Assembly: GCA_041487355.1 (NCBI GenBank)
Contig: JBGPND010000048.1
Span: 1-28,782, forward strand
Reading direction: 5' to 3'
DNA length: 28,782 nt
From: JAMXLO01 sp041487355
GTDB lineage: Bacteria > Pseudomonadota > Alphaproteobacteria > Acetobacterales > Acetobacteraceae
Made by a program: the position numbers and the translations under genes. Shown one piece after another: positions 1 to 7,393 of this stretch (positions within the stretch are counted from its first letter, which is position 1; the number at the start of each line of letters is the position of its first letter). The notes under the pieces are model-generated. The model did not search any database. It was not told where the DNA came from and saw only the letters and a list, made by a program, of their open reading frames with translations.

Positions 1-27
1 CGGAAACGCGAGCGGGCTTCGCCAGTC

Positions 28-104
28 GTGATGGGTATCGCTTCGCTCAACCCATCCACAGGCTGCGTGCGTAGGATGGGTTGAGCAGAGCGAAACCCAT
101 CATT
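28..104. repeat. REP-like inverted pair, copy 1
   Basis: Two oppositely oriented units, 28-59 and 71-104, are separated by an 11-base spacer. Read outward from the spacer, each unit starts with GTGG or GTAG (GTRG) and continues into an imperfect palindrome whose ends are GATGGGT and ACCCATC. A GTRG head plus palindrome is the described form of REP sequences mobilised by RAYT transposases; that identity is an inference, since no RAYT gene is in the window. The right unit overlaps the stop codon of the flavoprotein gene by three bases. The same pair recurs, in the other orientation, at 18359-18442. Confidence 0.8.
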
Positions 105-1329
105 CCGGCTGCCGCGGGATCAGCCGCTGCAACGGCACCGTGGGATCGGCGAGCGCGACCGGGTCCACCGGCCGGCGTGACTTGATCAGCGCCTGGCCGG
201 CGCGGATCTCGCGCGGATTGTTGGCTGCAGTGACACCGATCACGCTGCCGTCCTCGGCGAGGTGCACGGCGGTAAAGACATTCGGCGGCGCATTCGCCCG
301 GACGATCGTCTGCACCGCATCGGCCGGCAGTCCGGCTACCTGCAGGTTCACGCCGTGCTGGTCGGTCCAGAACCACGGGATGTCGTCATAGGGTGTCGTG
401 TCGCCGCACATTGCCTTGCCGACGGCGATGCCGTGGTTTTGCGCGTGCCGCCACGACTCCAGGCGCAGCCGCCGATCGAACAGCGGATGATGGAAAGCGG
501 TGACGTCACCGGCGGCGTAGATGTCGGGCGCGCTGGTACAGCCCAGCTCGTCGACGACGATGCCGCCTTCCAGCGCCAGCCCCGCAATCTCGGCCAACGG
601 GAGGTTGCGCTGCATGCCGACGCCGGCGATCACCACGTCGCCGGCGAATTCCGCTCCACCCCGGCAGATGACCCGAAAGCCACCCGAGGGTTCGTGCTCA
701 ATCGCGTCGACGATGACGCCGAAATGCAGTGCCACGCCCGCGTTGCGGTGCAGCGTCTCGACGAACTGCGCGCCCTCGGGGGAGACGCTGCGGCCCATCG
801 CACGCGGCAGCGCCTCCAGCACCGCCACCGCGGCACCACGCGCATGCGCCGATGAGGCGATCTCCAGCCCGATCACACCCGCCCCGATGCACACCACGCG
901 CCGCGCCGTGGCGAGCCGAGCGCGGATCAGCCGCGCATCCTCGATCGTGCGCAGGTAAAGCGCGTTCTCGCCGCCTGGAATGGGCAGATGCCTGGCCCTC
1001 CCGCCCACCGTCAGGAGCAGCCGGTCGTAGGCCAAACTCTGTCCGTCGCGCAGCCGGATGCGGTGCGCCGCGCCGTCCACCTCGGTGACTTCGGTGCCCA
1101 GTAGCAGCTCGATTCCCTGCTCGGTATAGCGCGACTCCGCATGGAAATAGCCGATCGGCGGCTCCGGTTCGTCGGTAAGCACGGCTTTGGAGAGCGGCGG
1201 GCGTTCGTAGGGCCGCCAGGGTTCCTCGCCGATCAGCAGGATCCGCCCGGTGAAGCCTGCCTGCCGCATGGCGATGGCTGCCCAGCCGCCGGCCTGGCCC
1301 GCCCCGACGATGATGTGGGTCCTGCTCAT
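100..1329 (-). CDS. FAD-dependent ferredoxin reductase-type oxidoreductase
   Basis: This 409-residue protein belongs to the pyridine nucleotide-disulphide oxidoreductase family, the branch that passes electrons from NAD(P)H to a ferredoxin serving P450s or ring-hydroxylating dioxygenases. The start at 1329 places the FAD-binding GAGQAG (residues 9-14) at the extreme N terminus, as expected. A second Rossmann motif, IGAGVIGLE, lies mid-protein for NAD(P)H, and the late FAD motif IYAAGDV is followed by LESWRHAQNHG, typical of the ferredoxin-reductase branch, and then the small C-terminal reductase domain. The open frame extends upstream to 1740, but that extension is arginine/proline-rich antisense of the next gene and is rejected. 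The gene lies 14 bases after the small exported protein and may be co-transcribed with it. No ferredoxin or oxygenase partner is in the window, so the acceptor is unknown. Confidence 0.88.
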   Translation of the reverse strand: MSRTHIIVGAGQAGGWAAIAMRQAGFTGRILLIGEEPWRPYERPPLSKAVLTDEPEPPIGYFHAESRYTEQGIELLLGTEVTEVDGAAHRIRLRDGQSLAYDRLLLTVGGRARHLPIPGGENALYLRTIEDARLIRARLATARRVVCIGAGVIGLEIASSAHARGAAVAVLEALPRAMGRSVSPEGAQFVETLHRNAGVALHFGVIVDAIEHEPSGGFRVICRGGAEFAGDVVIAGVGMQRNLPLAEIAGLALEGGIVVDELGCTSAPDIYAAGDVTAFHHPLFDRRLRLESWRHAQNHGIAVGKAMCGDTTPYDDIPWFWTDQHGVNLQVAGLPADAVQTIVRANAPPNVFTAVHLAEDGSVIGVTAANNPREIRAGQALIKSRRPVDPVALADPTVPLQRLIPRQPE

Positions 1330-1343
1330 GCGGGGAAGTTGCG

Positions 1344-1757
1344 CTATCGCCCTGCCGGGGCCTTTTCCGGCAGCCAGACATCGGTCCATCCGGTCGCGTT
1401 GCCGGGGACGCTCAGCTTGACCTGCGTGCGCCCGGGGCCTTGCCGGCTGAGGATCTGGATACCGGTTGGCTGCGCGATGATCCGGCAATCGGCCGTCTGC
1501 GTGCTGCCGCCGCTGACCCGCGCCGTCATGTTGGCGGCATGGCGCTCGAGGTCGTCCTCGGTGCTGCAGAGCACGGCGCCGGGGTCGAGGCGCGGCCACA
1601 CGGCGGGCGGGGCACGCGATGGCGGCGGGCCGGGCGCCCTCTTCTGGGGCAGGAAGCCGGGGGCGTCGAGGATCACGTTCTGCGCCGACGCCGGCGGCGC
1701 AAGACAGGCCAGGACCAGAGCGAACACGACGCTCCACCAAGGACGCAACGCCAGCAT
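1344..1757 (-). CDS. small exported protein, possible SH3-like fold
   Basis: This predicted 137-residue secreted protein has a clear signal peptide when started at 1757. A short basic start is followed by a hydrophobic core (VVFALVLACLA) and an ASA-Q cleavage site near residue 26. The mature part begins with a proline-rich stretch. It then has two cysteines (in AVLCSTEDD and TADCRII), which could form a periplasmic disulphide, and an ending (GWTDVWLPE) that resembles the last strand of bacterial SH3-like domains. The SH3 assignment is weak. The frame is open further upstream to 1865, but those codons run into insertion-sequence debris. It probably shares a transcript with the flavoprotein 14 bases downstream. 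No function is assigned. Confidence 0.6.
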   Translation of the reverse strand: MLALRPWWSVVFALVLACLAPPASAQNVILDAPGFLPQKRAPGPPPSRAPPAVWPRLDPGAVLCSTEDDLERHAANMTARVSGGSTQTADCRIIAQPTGIQILSRQGPGRTQVKLSVPGNATGWTDVWLPEKAPAGR

Positions 1758-1842
1758 GGCAACTCCAACGCGCAGTAACGTGCGCAATCTAGGTACCTCC
1801 CGGCGTGACCGGCAACCGCCGTCTTGGCCACGCTGATTTGCT

Positions 1843-1860
1843 GAGAGTCTGTTCGGAAAC
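1843..1860. repeat. possible IS5-family terminal end
   Basis: The 18-base sequence GAGAGTCTGTTCGGAAAC lies immediately beyond the stop codon of the transposase remnant, where the terminal inverted repeat of an IS5-family element is expected. The opposite end of the element is not in the window, so the repeat cannot be confirmed by pairing. Confidence 0.4.
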
Positions 1861-1861
1861 A

Positions 1862-2005
1862 TCACTTGGGATTACCTAGCCTGCGGACCATGCGGCGGAT
1901 GGAGGCGAGCAGCGGGAATGCGCGTACCTTGTAATTGAGGTTCGCCCAATCCTTAGCCAGCCGCCGGCACCTGCCGCAGCGCGCGGCTGCATGAATTTCG
2001 CCACC
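1862..2005 (-). pseudogene. IS5-family transposase C-terminal remnant
   Basis: The minus strand here encodes about 47 codons ending in TGA at 1862-1864. The translation includes CRRLAKDWANLNYKVRAF followed by LLASIRRMVRRLGNP. This is the characteristic C-terminal tail of IS5-family DDE transposases, which usually read close to RRLAKDWENLNRxALAFLRLASIRLMLRKLCNP. No start codon, DDE residues or N-terminal domain remain: the frame breaks at the adjoining inverted repeat (stop within 2004-2021). This is a dead fragment left by an insertion sequence that has been deleted on its right side, next to the Hint-domain gene. Confidence 0.75.
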
Positions 2006-2064
2006 GTTGTCGGGGCGTCACTCCGGTCGGGCTACGCCCTCCCTGCGTGACGCCCCGACAACGG
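2004..2064. repeat. 18-bp perfect inverted repeat
   Basis: Arms at 2004-2021 and 2047-2064 are perfectly complementary over 18 bases (left arm CCGTTGTCGGGGCGTCAC) with a 25-base loop. It sits exactly where the IS5 transposase remnant loses its frame and about 80 bases before the likely start of the Hint-domain gene. It could be a terminator-like hairpin insulating that gene, or the scar or end of another mobile element. No T-run follows either arm. Confidence 0.75.
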
Positions 2065-2145
2065 CATACGACGATACCAACCGGCAAAGGCTCCACTTAT
2101 CGCGGGCGAAACACTGTCTCGACGAAGCCAGCCACCTCTGTTCTC

Positions 2146-3714
2146 ATGGCTGCAACCAATCTGGACCAACCGGTGGTCCAAATCAAGGCGCTGCCTCCAT
2201 CGCGGCCACGCGCGATCCTCATCACCGAAGACGACCGCGTGCTGCGGCGCGTGCTGGTCATCGAGGCCGAGCTGACCGCGAAGATGATCCCGATCACGAC
2301 ACGGGATTTTCTTGCAGGCATGGAAGCCGCGCAACGCATCAACTCGGCCGAGCAAGTCCATCGCCGTGCCGAGGATGCCAGCACCGGCAGCACGGCCGTG
2401 CTGCGGGTGGATGGTACGGGTTCTGACTTTACCGTCACTGCGGGCTTCGCAGAAGTGGATGTTGGCACTTCCGGCAATGGATTACTGGCGGTCACCAACG
2501 GTGGTGCCGCAAGGATTGGTGGGCATTTGGTAGTTGCCGGGAGTTCTGGCACGAGCAGCATCCAGGTCGATGGCAGCTCGAGTGTTGAAATCGGCTCGGC
2601 GGGTAAGGCTGTTGCGGGCGCCATTACGGTCGATGCCTACGACGGCGGCGGCATCCACACCCTCGAGGGTTGCGGAACGATCGTCGCCGACGTGGTGAAC
2701 AACTACGGCGTCTATGAGCAGCCAAGAGCCCCCGGTGCGCCGCTGGAGATCACCGGCGCGGTGACCGGCAGTGGTGTGATGAATATCGTGCTCGGTGGGG
2801 TACTGCAGCTCGATTCATCGGTTGCCAGTTCCCAAACTGTCGAATTCGAAACCCTGTCCATTGCCGGTGAGACGCCAACGCTGCGGCTGGTCGATCCATC
2901 GGCGTTTGCCGGTTCTTTGTATGATTTCAGCAGCGTTGGCGATACGCTGGAACTGGTTGGACAAACGGTTACCGACGCCAGCGTCAGCGGCTCGACGATG
3001 ACGGCGAGCCTGGCGGATGGTGGGCCGCTGACGTTCAACCTGGTCCATTCGGTGCCCATCTTTCTTGCCTTCTCGGGTGCCGATATCTCCGTCGCGTCCA
3101 CCGCACCGCCCTGCTTCCGTGCCGGCACGCTGATCGCCACGCCCATGGGGGATGCGGCGGTGGAGAAGCTGTGTGAAGGCGACGCGGTCGTCTCAGCGCG
3201 AGGTGGCATCGAGCGCGTGGTGTGGATCGGTCATCGTCGCGTGGATTGCAGGTACCGCCCGGATCCGAAGCAGGCTTGGCCGGTCCGCGTGACAGCCAAT
3301 GCCTTCGGGCCGCATCGGCCGCAGTGCGACCTGTGGTTGTCGCCGAACCACGCCGTCTATTTTGCGGACGTGCTCATCCCCGTCAAACACCTGATCAACG
3401 GCACCTCCATTGTGCAGGTGCCGATTGACGCGGTGACGTACTACCATGTGGAACTGCCGCGGCATGACTTGCTTCTGGCCGAGAGCTTGCCGGTGGAGTC
3501 GTACATGGACACCGGTGACCGCTCGAATTTCGCAAATGATGGCCACGTCGCGCGGCTGTTTCCTGATTTTTCTGCCCTGTCGCTGGATGCCGCTGCAATG
3601 TGGGAGGCGCACGGTTGCGCACCGCTGGTCGTTTGCGGCCCTGAACTTGCGGCCGTCCGTACCTTCGTGAACGCACAGGCGATTATCGCTGCTCGGGTCG
3701 CCGCGGCCGCATAG
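2146..3714 (+). CDS. Hint-domain protein with repeat-rich N-terminal region
   Basis: This 522-residue protein has three parts. Residues 1 to about 80 match no domain I recognise. About 80-315 is rich in Gly, Ser, Thr and Val with short beta-type repeats (for example GNGLLAVTNGGAARIGGHLVV), as in beta-solenoid surface proteins. From Cys323 there is a bacterial Hint (hedgehog/intein) domain: CFRAGTLIATPMG, then the acidic EKLCEGDAV block, and the LSPNHAVYF block with His402. Inteins and hedgehogs use such a Cys for N-S acyl shift and the His to assist; a self-cleavage role here is inference. The ATG at 2146 is chosen because the GTG at 2047 lies inside an inverted repeat; there is no strong ribosome-binding site for either. 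No signal peptide is visible, so any secretion would be by a non-Sec route. Hint proteins of this layout recur in Acetobacteraceae with unknown function. Confidence 0.75.
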   Translation: MAATNLDQPVVQIKALPPSRPRAILITEDDRVLRRVLVIEAELTAKMIPITTRDFLAGMEAAQRINSAEQVHRRAEDASTGSTAVLRVDGTGSDFTVTAGFAEVDVGTSGNGLLAVTNGGAARIGGHLVVAGSSGTSSIQVDGSSSVEIGSAGKAVAGAITVDAYDGGGIHTLEGCGTIVADVVNNYGVYEQPRAPGAPLEITGAVTGSGVMNIVLGGVLQLDSSVASSQTVEFETLSIAGETPTLRLVDPSAFAGSLYDFSSVGDTLELVGQTVTDASVSGSTMTASLADGGPLTFNLVHSVPIFLAFSGADISVASTAPPCFRAGTLIATPMGDAAVEKLCEGDAVVSARGGIERVVWIGHRRVDCRYRPDPKQAWPVRVTANAFGPHRPQCDLWLSPNHAVYFADVLIPVKHLINGTSIVQVPIDAVTYYHVELPRHDLLLAESLPVESYMDTGDRSNFANDGHVARLFPDFSALSLDAAAMWEAHGCAPLVVCGPELAAVRTFVNAQAIIAARVAAAA

Positions 3715-3759
3715 CAGGCGTTCACTGCGCCCGCTCATACTCCCTGCCGAGCCGCTTGA

Positions 3760-5298
3760 TCATCCCGCCTCGTCCGCACCGCACCACGTCTCGTCCGCCC
3801 AGCCGTTCTCGTCATAATCCGCCATGCACTGATCGACCAGTGCCTCCATCGCCGCCAGGTCGCCGCCGCGTTGTGCGCCGGTGAGCGTCTGCGCGCGGAT
3901 GTCCTCCCAGCCGCCGGCGTAGTTGCGTTCGTATAGCTCGTGCCGGCCGCCGAACTCGGTGCCGATCGCGTCCCACAGGAGCTTCATGATCTTGATGCGC
4001 TCCTTGTACTCGATGCCGTGCGAGCCGCGGACATATTGCCGCAGATACGGCTCGATCGCGGGGTTGGAAAAGTCCTTCACCGAGGAGGGCAGGTAGATCA
4101 GCGCCGACGTCACCGTGCGCTCGATGATGTCCTTGATGCGCGGATAGGCATCAGGCGCGAACACACGATAGGCCAGGCCGGCGCGGAGATTGGGCAACAC
4201 CGCGCCGTCATTCCAGGGATCCGGGTCGTTCGCCATCGCGTTGGACAGCGACCAGAACAGATTGCGCCAGGCGATCGCCTCGCCCAGCAGCACCTGGTTG
4301 CCGCGCGCCTCGTCGCCGCCGGTGCAGCGCAGCGCCTTGGCGAGCAGGCCGCAGATGAAGTCGAGCTTCACGGCGAAGCGCGTGCAGCCCTGGAACTGGA
4401 AGCCGTGCATGAAGCCCGAGCGCGGATAGAAGCTGAGCACGCGCGCGGGATCGCGATAGATAAAAACGTCCTCCCAGGGCACGAACACCTTGTCGAGGAT
4501 GAAGATCGCGTCGTTCTCATCGAAGCGCGACGACAGCGGGTAGTCGTACGGCGAACCGGTGAGCATCGCGGCGCGCTCATACGAGGTGCGGCAGATCAGC
4601 TTCAGTCCCGGTGCGTCGATCGGCACCATGAACATCAGCGACATGTCCAGGTCCTCGGTCGCCGTCTTCGAGCTCTGGCCCATGAAATTGTAATGCGTGA
4701 TCGCGGCCGAGGTGGCCACCACCTTGGCGCCGGACACGATGATGCCGCCGTCGGTCTCCTGCTGCACCGAGACGTAGACGTCCTTCACCTGCTCCGCCGG
4801 CTTGTGGCGATCGATCGGCGGATTGACGATGGCGTGGTTCATGAAAGGCATGCTTTCCTGCGCGCGCTTGTACCAGGCGCGCGCATTGTCGGCGTATGGA
4901 CCGTAATACTCGGCGTTGCCGCCAAGAGTGTTGGAGTAGGCAGCTTTGTAGTCCGGCGTCCGGCCCATCCAGCCATAGGTCATGCGCGCCCACTCGGCGA
5001 TCGCCGCCTGGGCGCCGCGCAGATCCTCACGCGAGCGCGGCACGCGGAAGAAGCGATGCGTGTAGCCGCCCGACCCGGTATCGGTCGGGCAGGTCAGCAC
5101 GTCATGGCGCTTCGGATCATGCAGAGCGTCATACAGCCGCGCGATCGAGCGCACCGAGTTGCGCAGCGCCGGATGGGTGGTGACGTCCTTCACTCGTTCG
5201 CCGTCGATATAGACCTCGCGCCCGTCGCGCAGGCTCTGCATGTATTCGGCGCCGGAGAAGGGACGCTTCCGGTCGGCGATGACGTCCTCAGGTTTCAT
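3760..5298 (-). CDS. hpaB: 4-hydroxyphenylacetate 3-monooxygenase-type oxygenase (HpaB family)
   Basis: This 512-residue protein is full length for the large oxygenase component of two-component flavin monooxygenases (acyl-CoA dehydrogenase fold), which use FADH2 to hydroxylate a phenol next to its OH. The hallmark WMGRTPDYK is present. Arg113, Tyr117 and His155 have the same spacing as the substrate-binding Arg100, Tyr104 and His142 described for Thermus HpaB, so a phenolic substrate is likely. The exact substrate is uncertain: PvcC-type chromophore enzymes and chlorophenol hydroxylases are relatives. AGGAGG precedes the ATG at 5298. The gene follows the CLC gene on the same strand, separated by a 37-bp-arm hairpin. 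No HpaC-type flavin reductase or ring-cleavage gene is in the window, so the reductant must come from elsewhere. Confidence 0.85.
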   Translation of the reverse strand: MKPEDVIADRKRPFSGAEYMQSLRDGREVYIDGERVKDVTTHPALRNSVRSIARLYDALHDPKRHDVLTCPTDTGSGGYTHRFFRVPRSREDLRGAQAAIAEWARMTYGWMGRTPDYKAAYSNTLGGNAEYYGPYADNARAWYKRAQESMPFMNHAIVNPPIDRHKPAEQVKDVYVSVQQETDGGIIVSGAKVVATSAAITHYNFMGQSSKTATEDLDMSLMFMVPIDAPGLKLICRTSYERAAMLTGSPYDYPLSSRFDENDAIFILDKVFVPWEDVFIYRDPARVLSFYPRSGFMHGFQFQGCTRFAVKLDFICGLLAKALRCTGGDEARGNQVLLGEAIAWRNLFWSLSNAMANDPDPWNDGAVLPNLRAGLAYRVFAPDAYPRIKDIIERTVTSALIYLPSSVKDFSNPAIEPYLRQYVRGSHGIEYKERIKIMKLLWDAIGTEFGGRHELYERNYAGGWEDIRAQTLTGAQRGGDLAAMEALVDQCMADYDENGWADETWCGADEAG

Positions 5299-5311
5299 GG
5301 CGTCCTCCTCA

Positions 5312-5396
5312 CCCCCTCCCCAACCCTCCCCCGCTTCGCGGGAGAGGGAGTTCAGCGCCCCCTCTCCCGCGAAGCAGGGGAGGGTTGGGGAGGGGG
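5312..5396. repeat. long G/C-rich hairpin, family A copy 1
   Basis: Arms 5312-5348 and 5360-5396 are complementary over 37 bases with one mismatch and an 11-base loop. The outer parts are CCCCCTCCCC type and the inner part is CCCGCTTCGCGGG. It fills the gap between the CLC gene and the HpaB-type gene, both on the minus strand, and would form a very stable RNA hairpin. It may act as an attenuator or as a 3' end protector. The same family occurs at 11543-11629. Confidence 0.9.
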
Positions 5397-5399
5397 CCT

Positions 5400-7247
5400 C
5401 TACTCCCCCGACAGTTCCCGGCGCCGGCGATCGAGTTCCTCGCTGTAGCGGCGCAGTGCGTACTGCTCTGTGAGCAGGCCGATGACGCGCTTGGTCTCGG
5501 GGCTGTCGACCACCGCCAGCGCATCGCTCTCGGCGTTCTCGAACATCGCCACCGCCTCCTTGATCGTCATCTGCGGCAGCAGCACGGTGTCCGTGTAGTG
5601 CAGCAGATCACGGACCCGGTGGTTCTCATCGGCGTCGCCGTGCACCTCGGCGGGCAGCACGATCCCGGCATAGCGGTCGTCCTCCTCCAGCACCAGGACA
5701 CGCTGATGGGCGCCGAGCGGGAAGTCGCGCTTGAAGGCGGCCAGCGGGGTATCGGCGCGCACCGTGCGCATCTCGCGGCGCATCATGCGCCCGACCGTGA
5801 GGTTGCGCATCCAGCCGATATCGACCGCGCTGCGGATCACCTCGCCGCGCAGGTGGAAACGCCAGGTGGCGAAGGAGTAGCCGAAGGTGCGGCGGACAGT
5901 CAGCGCCGAGATCACGCAGGCGGCGAGCACGGCGACGGTGAGCGGCAGGCTGCCGGTGCTCTCCAGCGCCAGGAAGCCCATGGTGAGCGGTCCGCCGATG
6001 ATTGCCACCGCCAGCCCGCTCATGCCGACCAGGGCGCAGACCACGGGGGAGACGGCGTGGGCGGTGCTGACAGCGGCGAGCGTGCCAGCGAACAGCTTGC
6101 CGACCAGCGCGCCAAGGAACAGCGAGGCGAAGAACAGGCCGCCACGGAAGCCCGAGCCGATCGAGATTGCCGAGGCGAAAGACTTCAGCACCACCAGCAA
6201 GCCGACGTGGCTCAGCGAGTATGGCGCCTCGATGACGACGCCAAGCGCACCGTGGCCGGAGGACAGCACCGCCGGTGTTAGTAACGCTAACAACCCGACG
6301 GCGAGTCCGCCAAACAATGGCCGCAGCCAGCTCGGGACACCGCTCCTGCGGAACAGCTCCTCGGTCAGCGTCACGCCGCGCATGATGGCGATGCCGACCA
6401 GGGCGCAGAACATGCCGAGGGCGAGGATCGGGATGTAGTCGAGCGCGTCCAGGCGGGAGGGCACCTGCAGGACCAGGTCGAACGGCGCGCCGCCGAGCCC
6501 CTGCACGATAGCCACCGCGACGATGGCGGCGACGGCGACGGCGGCGAAGGTGCCGACCGAGTAGGTGCCGATCACCAGCTCGAAGGCGTAAAAGGCGCCG
6601 GTAAGCGGGGCGTTGAATGCGCCGGCGATGGCGGCTGCCGCGCCGCAGCCGACCAGCAGGCGCAGATCGTTGCGCCGGACCCGGAACATGCGGCCGAACC
6701 GGGAGGCCAGTGCCGAGCCGGCCTGGGTATAGCCGGCTTCCAGTCCCACGGACGCACCGACGCCGTTCGACAGGATGGTCTGCACCACCACGATCAGGCT
6801 GTCGCTCAACGACATGCGCCCGCCATAGAGGGCGTTGGCCTCGATCGGGTCGACCGCACGGCGCGGTCGGTAATAGACGAACGCAAGACCGAGCAGGCCG
6901 ATCAGCAGGCCGCCCAGCGTGGGGACGGCGACGGTGCGGATCGGGTCGAGCTCGACCATGGCGCTGAGGCGCTGGCTGGGGGCTATGTCGAACAGCACCT
7001 GGTGGATCAGCTGCGTTGTCTCGGTCATCACCCAGACCGTGATGCCGGCGCCGCAGCCGACGAAGGCGGCCAGCACGACCAGCCAGATCTCGTCGGCGCG
7101 GACCAGCGCGCGCAATGTCTGCGGCGCGTGCAGAACGGCGCTGCCGAGGGCGCGACGGGGGCGATGCGGGCGTGCGGACGCAGTTCTCCCCGCGTGCGGG
7201 GCTGCGGAAGCGCCCGCGAGTGTTGAGTCGCCAGGAAGTGTCGACAT
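5400..7247 (-). CDS. CLC-family anion channel/transporter with C-terminal CBS pair
   Basis: This 615-residue inner-membrane protein has a CLC transport core (about residues 50-460) with some ten or more hydrophobic segments, then a cytoplasmic CBS-domain pair (about 480-590), which usually senses adenine nucleotides. Recognisable CLC landmarks are VGLEAG at 168-172 (the gating-glutamate loop, Glu170), FNAPLTGAFYAFEL at 211-224 and GSGFRGGLFFASLFLGALVG at 364-383. All three differ from the textbook forms (GREGP, FNAPLxGxxFxxEE, GSGxPGGxFAP). In particular, the position of the internal proton glutamate of antiporters appears to be Leu224. Transport of chloride is therefore not assured. The start at 7247 gives a 50-residue basic N terminus; the open frame continues to 7391 without support. 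The gene is preceded by a 146-base AT-richer gap. Confidence 0.85.
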   Translation of the reverse strand: MSTLPGDSTLAGASAAPHAGRTASARPHRPRRALGSAVLHAPQTLRALVRADEIWLVVLAAFVGCGAGITVWVMTETTQLIHQVLFDIAPSQRLSAMVELDPIRTVAVPTLGGLLIGLLGLAFVYYRPRRAVDPIEANALYGGRMSLSDSLIVVVQTILSNGVGASVGLEAGYTQAGSALASRFGRMFRVRRNDLRLLVGCGAAAAIAGAFNAPLTGAFYAFELVIGTYSVGTFAAVAVAAIVAVAIVQGLGGAPFDLVLQVPSRLDALDYIPILALGMFCALVGIAIMRGVTLTEELFRRSGVPSWLRPLFGGLAVGLLALLTPAVLSSGHGALGVVIEAPYSLSHVGLLVVLKSFASAISIGSGFRGGLFFASLFLGALVGKLFAGTLAAVSTAHAVSPVVCALVGMSGLAVAIIGGPLTMGFLALESTGSLPLTVAVLAACVISALTVRRTFGYSFATWRFHLRGEVIRSAVDIGWMRNLTVGRMMRREMRTVRADTPLAAFKRDFPLGAHQRVLVLEEDDRYAGIVLPAEVHGDADENHRVRDLLHYTDTVLLPQMTIKEAVAMFENAESDALAVVDSPETKRVIGLLTEQYALRRYSEELDRRRRELSGE

Positions 7248-7393
7248 GCGCGACGTCCAGCGGGCCAGCGAGATACGGACGCATTCTTGGAACCTGCGCG
7301 CGGCAGGATCAACCGCTCCGATGCCGATTTGCCACGGAGTGTGGTAAATTAATCGTTTGTAAGGCGCAAGGAAGCCTTTTCGCGGCTGCAACC
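7248..7393 (-). promoter_or_regulatory. probable promoter region of the CLC gene
   Basis: This 146-base gap upstream of the CLC start contains the only AT-rich patch nearby (about 7335-7365, TAAATTAATCG). A poor minus-strand match, TTGCGC with 17 bases to TACCAC, can be drawn there. The presence of a promoter is plausible from base composition; the exact boxes are not reliable. Confidence 0.25.

Noticed and set aside
1330..1740. Upstream extension of the flavoprotein reading frame
   Set aside because: The extra 137 residues are Arg/Pro/Ala-rich low-complexity sequence, overlap the small exported protein gene in another frame, and would displace the FAD motif from the N terminus.
2185..2330. 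Response-regulator receiver domain at the N terminus of the Hint protein
   Set aside because: ILITEDDRVLRRVL resembles the start of a receiver domain, but no phospho-acceptor Asp, Thr/Ser or Lys pattern follows and the sequence is too short before the repeat region.
3940..5448. 502-codon open frame opposite the HpaB-type gene
   Set aside because: Its translation is Arg/His/Ala-rich with no domain, as expected of the antisense of a high-GC gene, and the minus strand encodes a full HpaB protein with its active-site residues.
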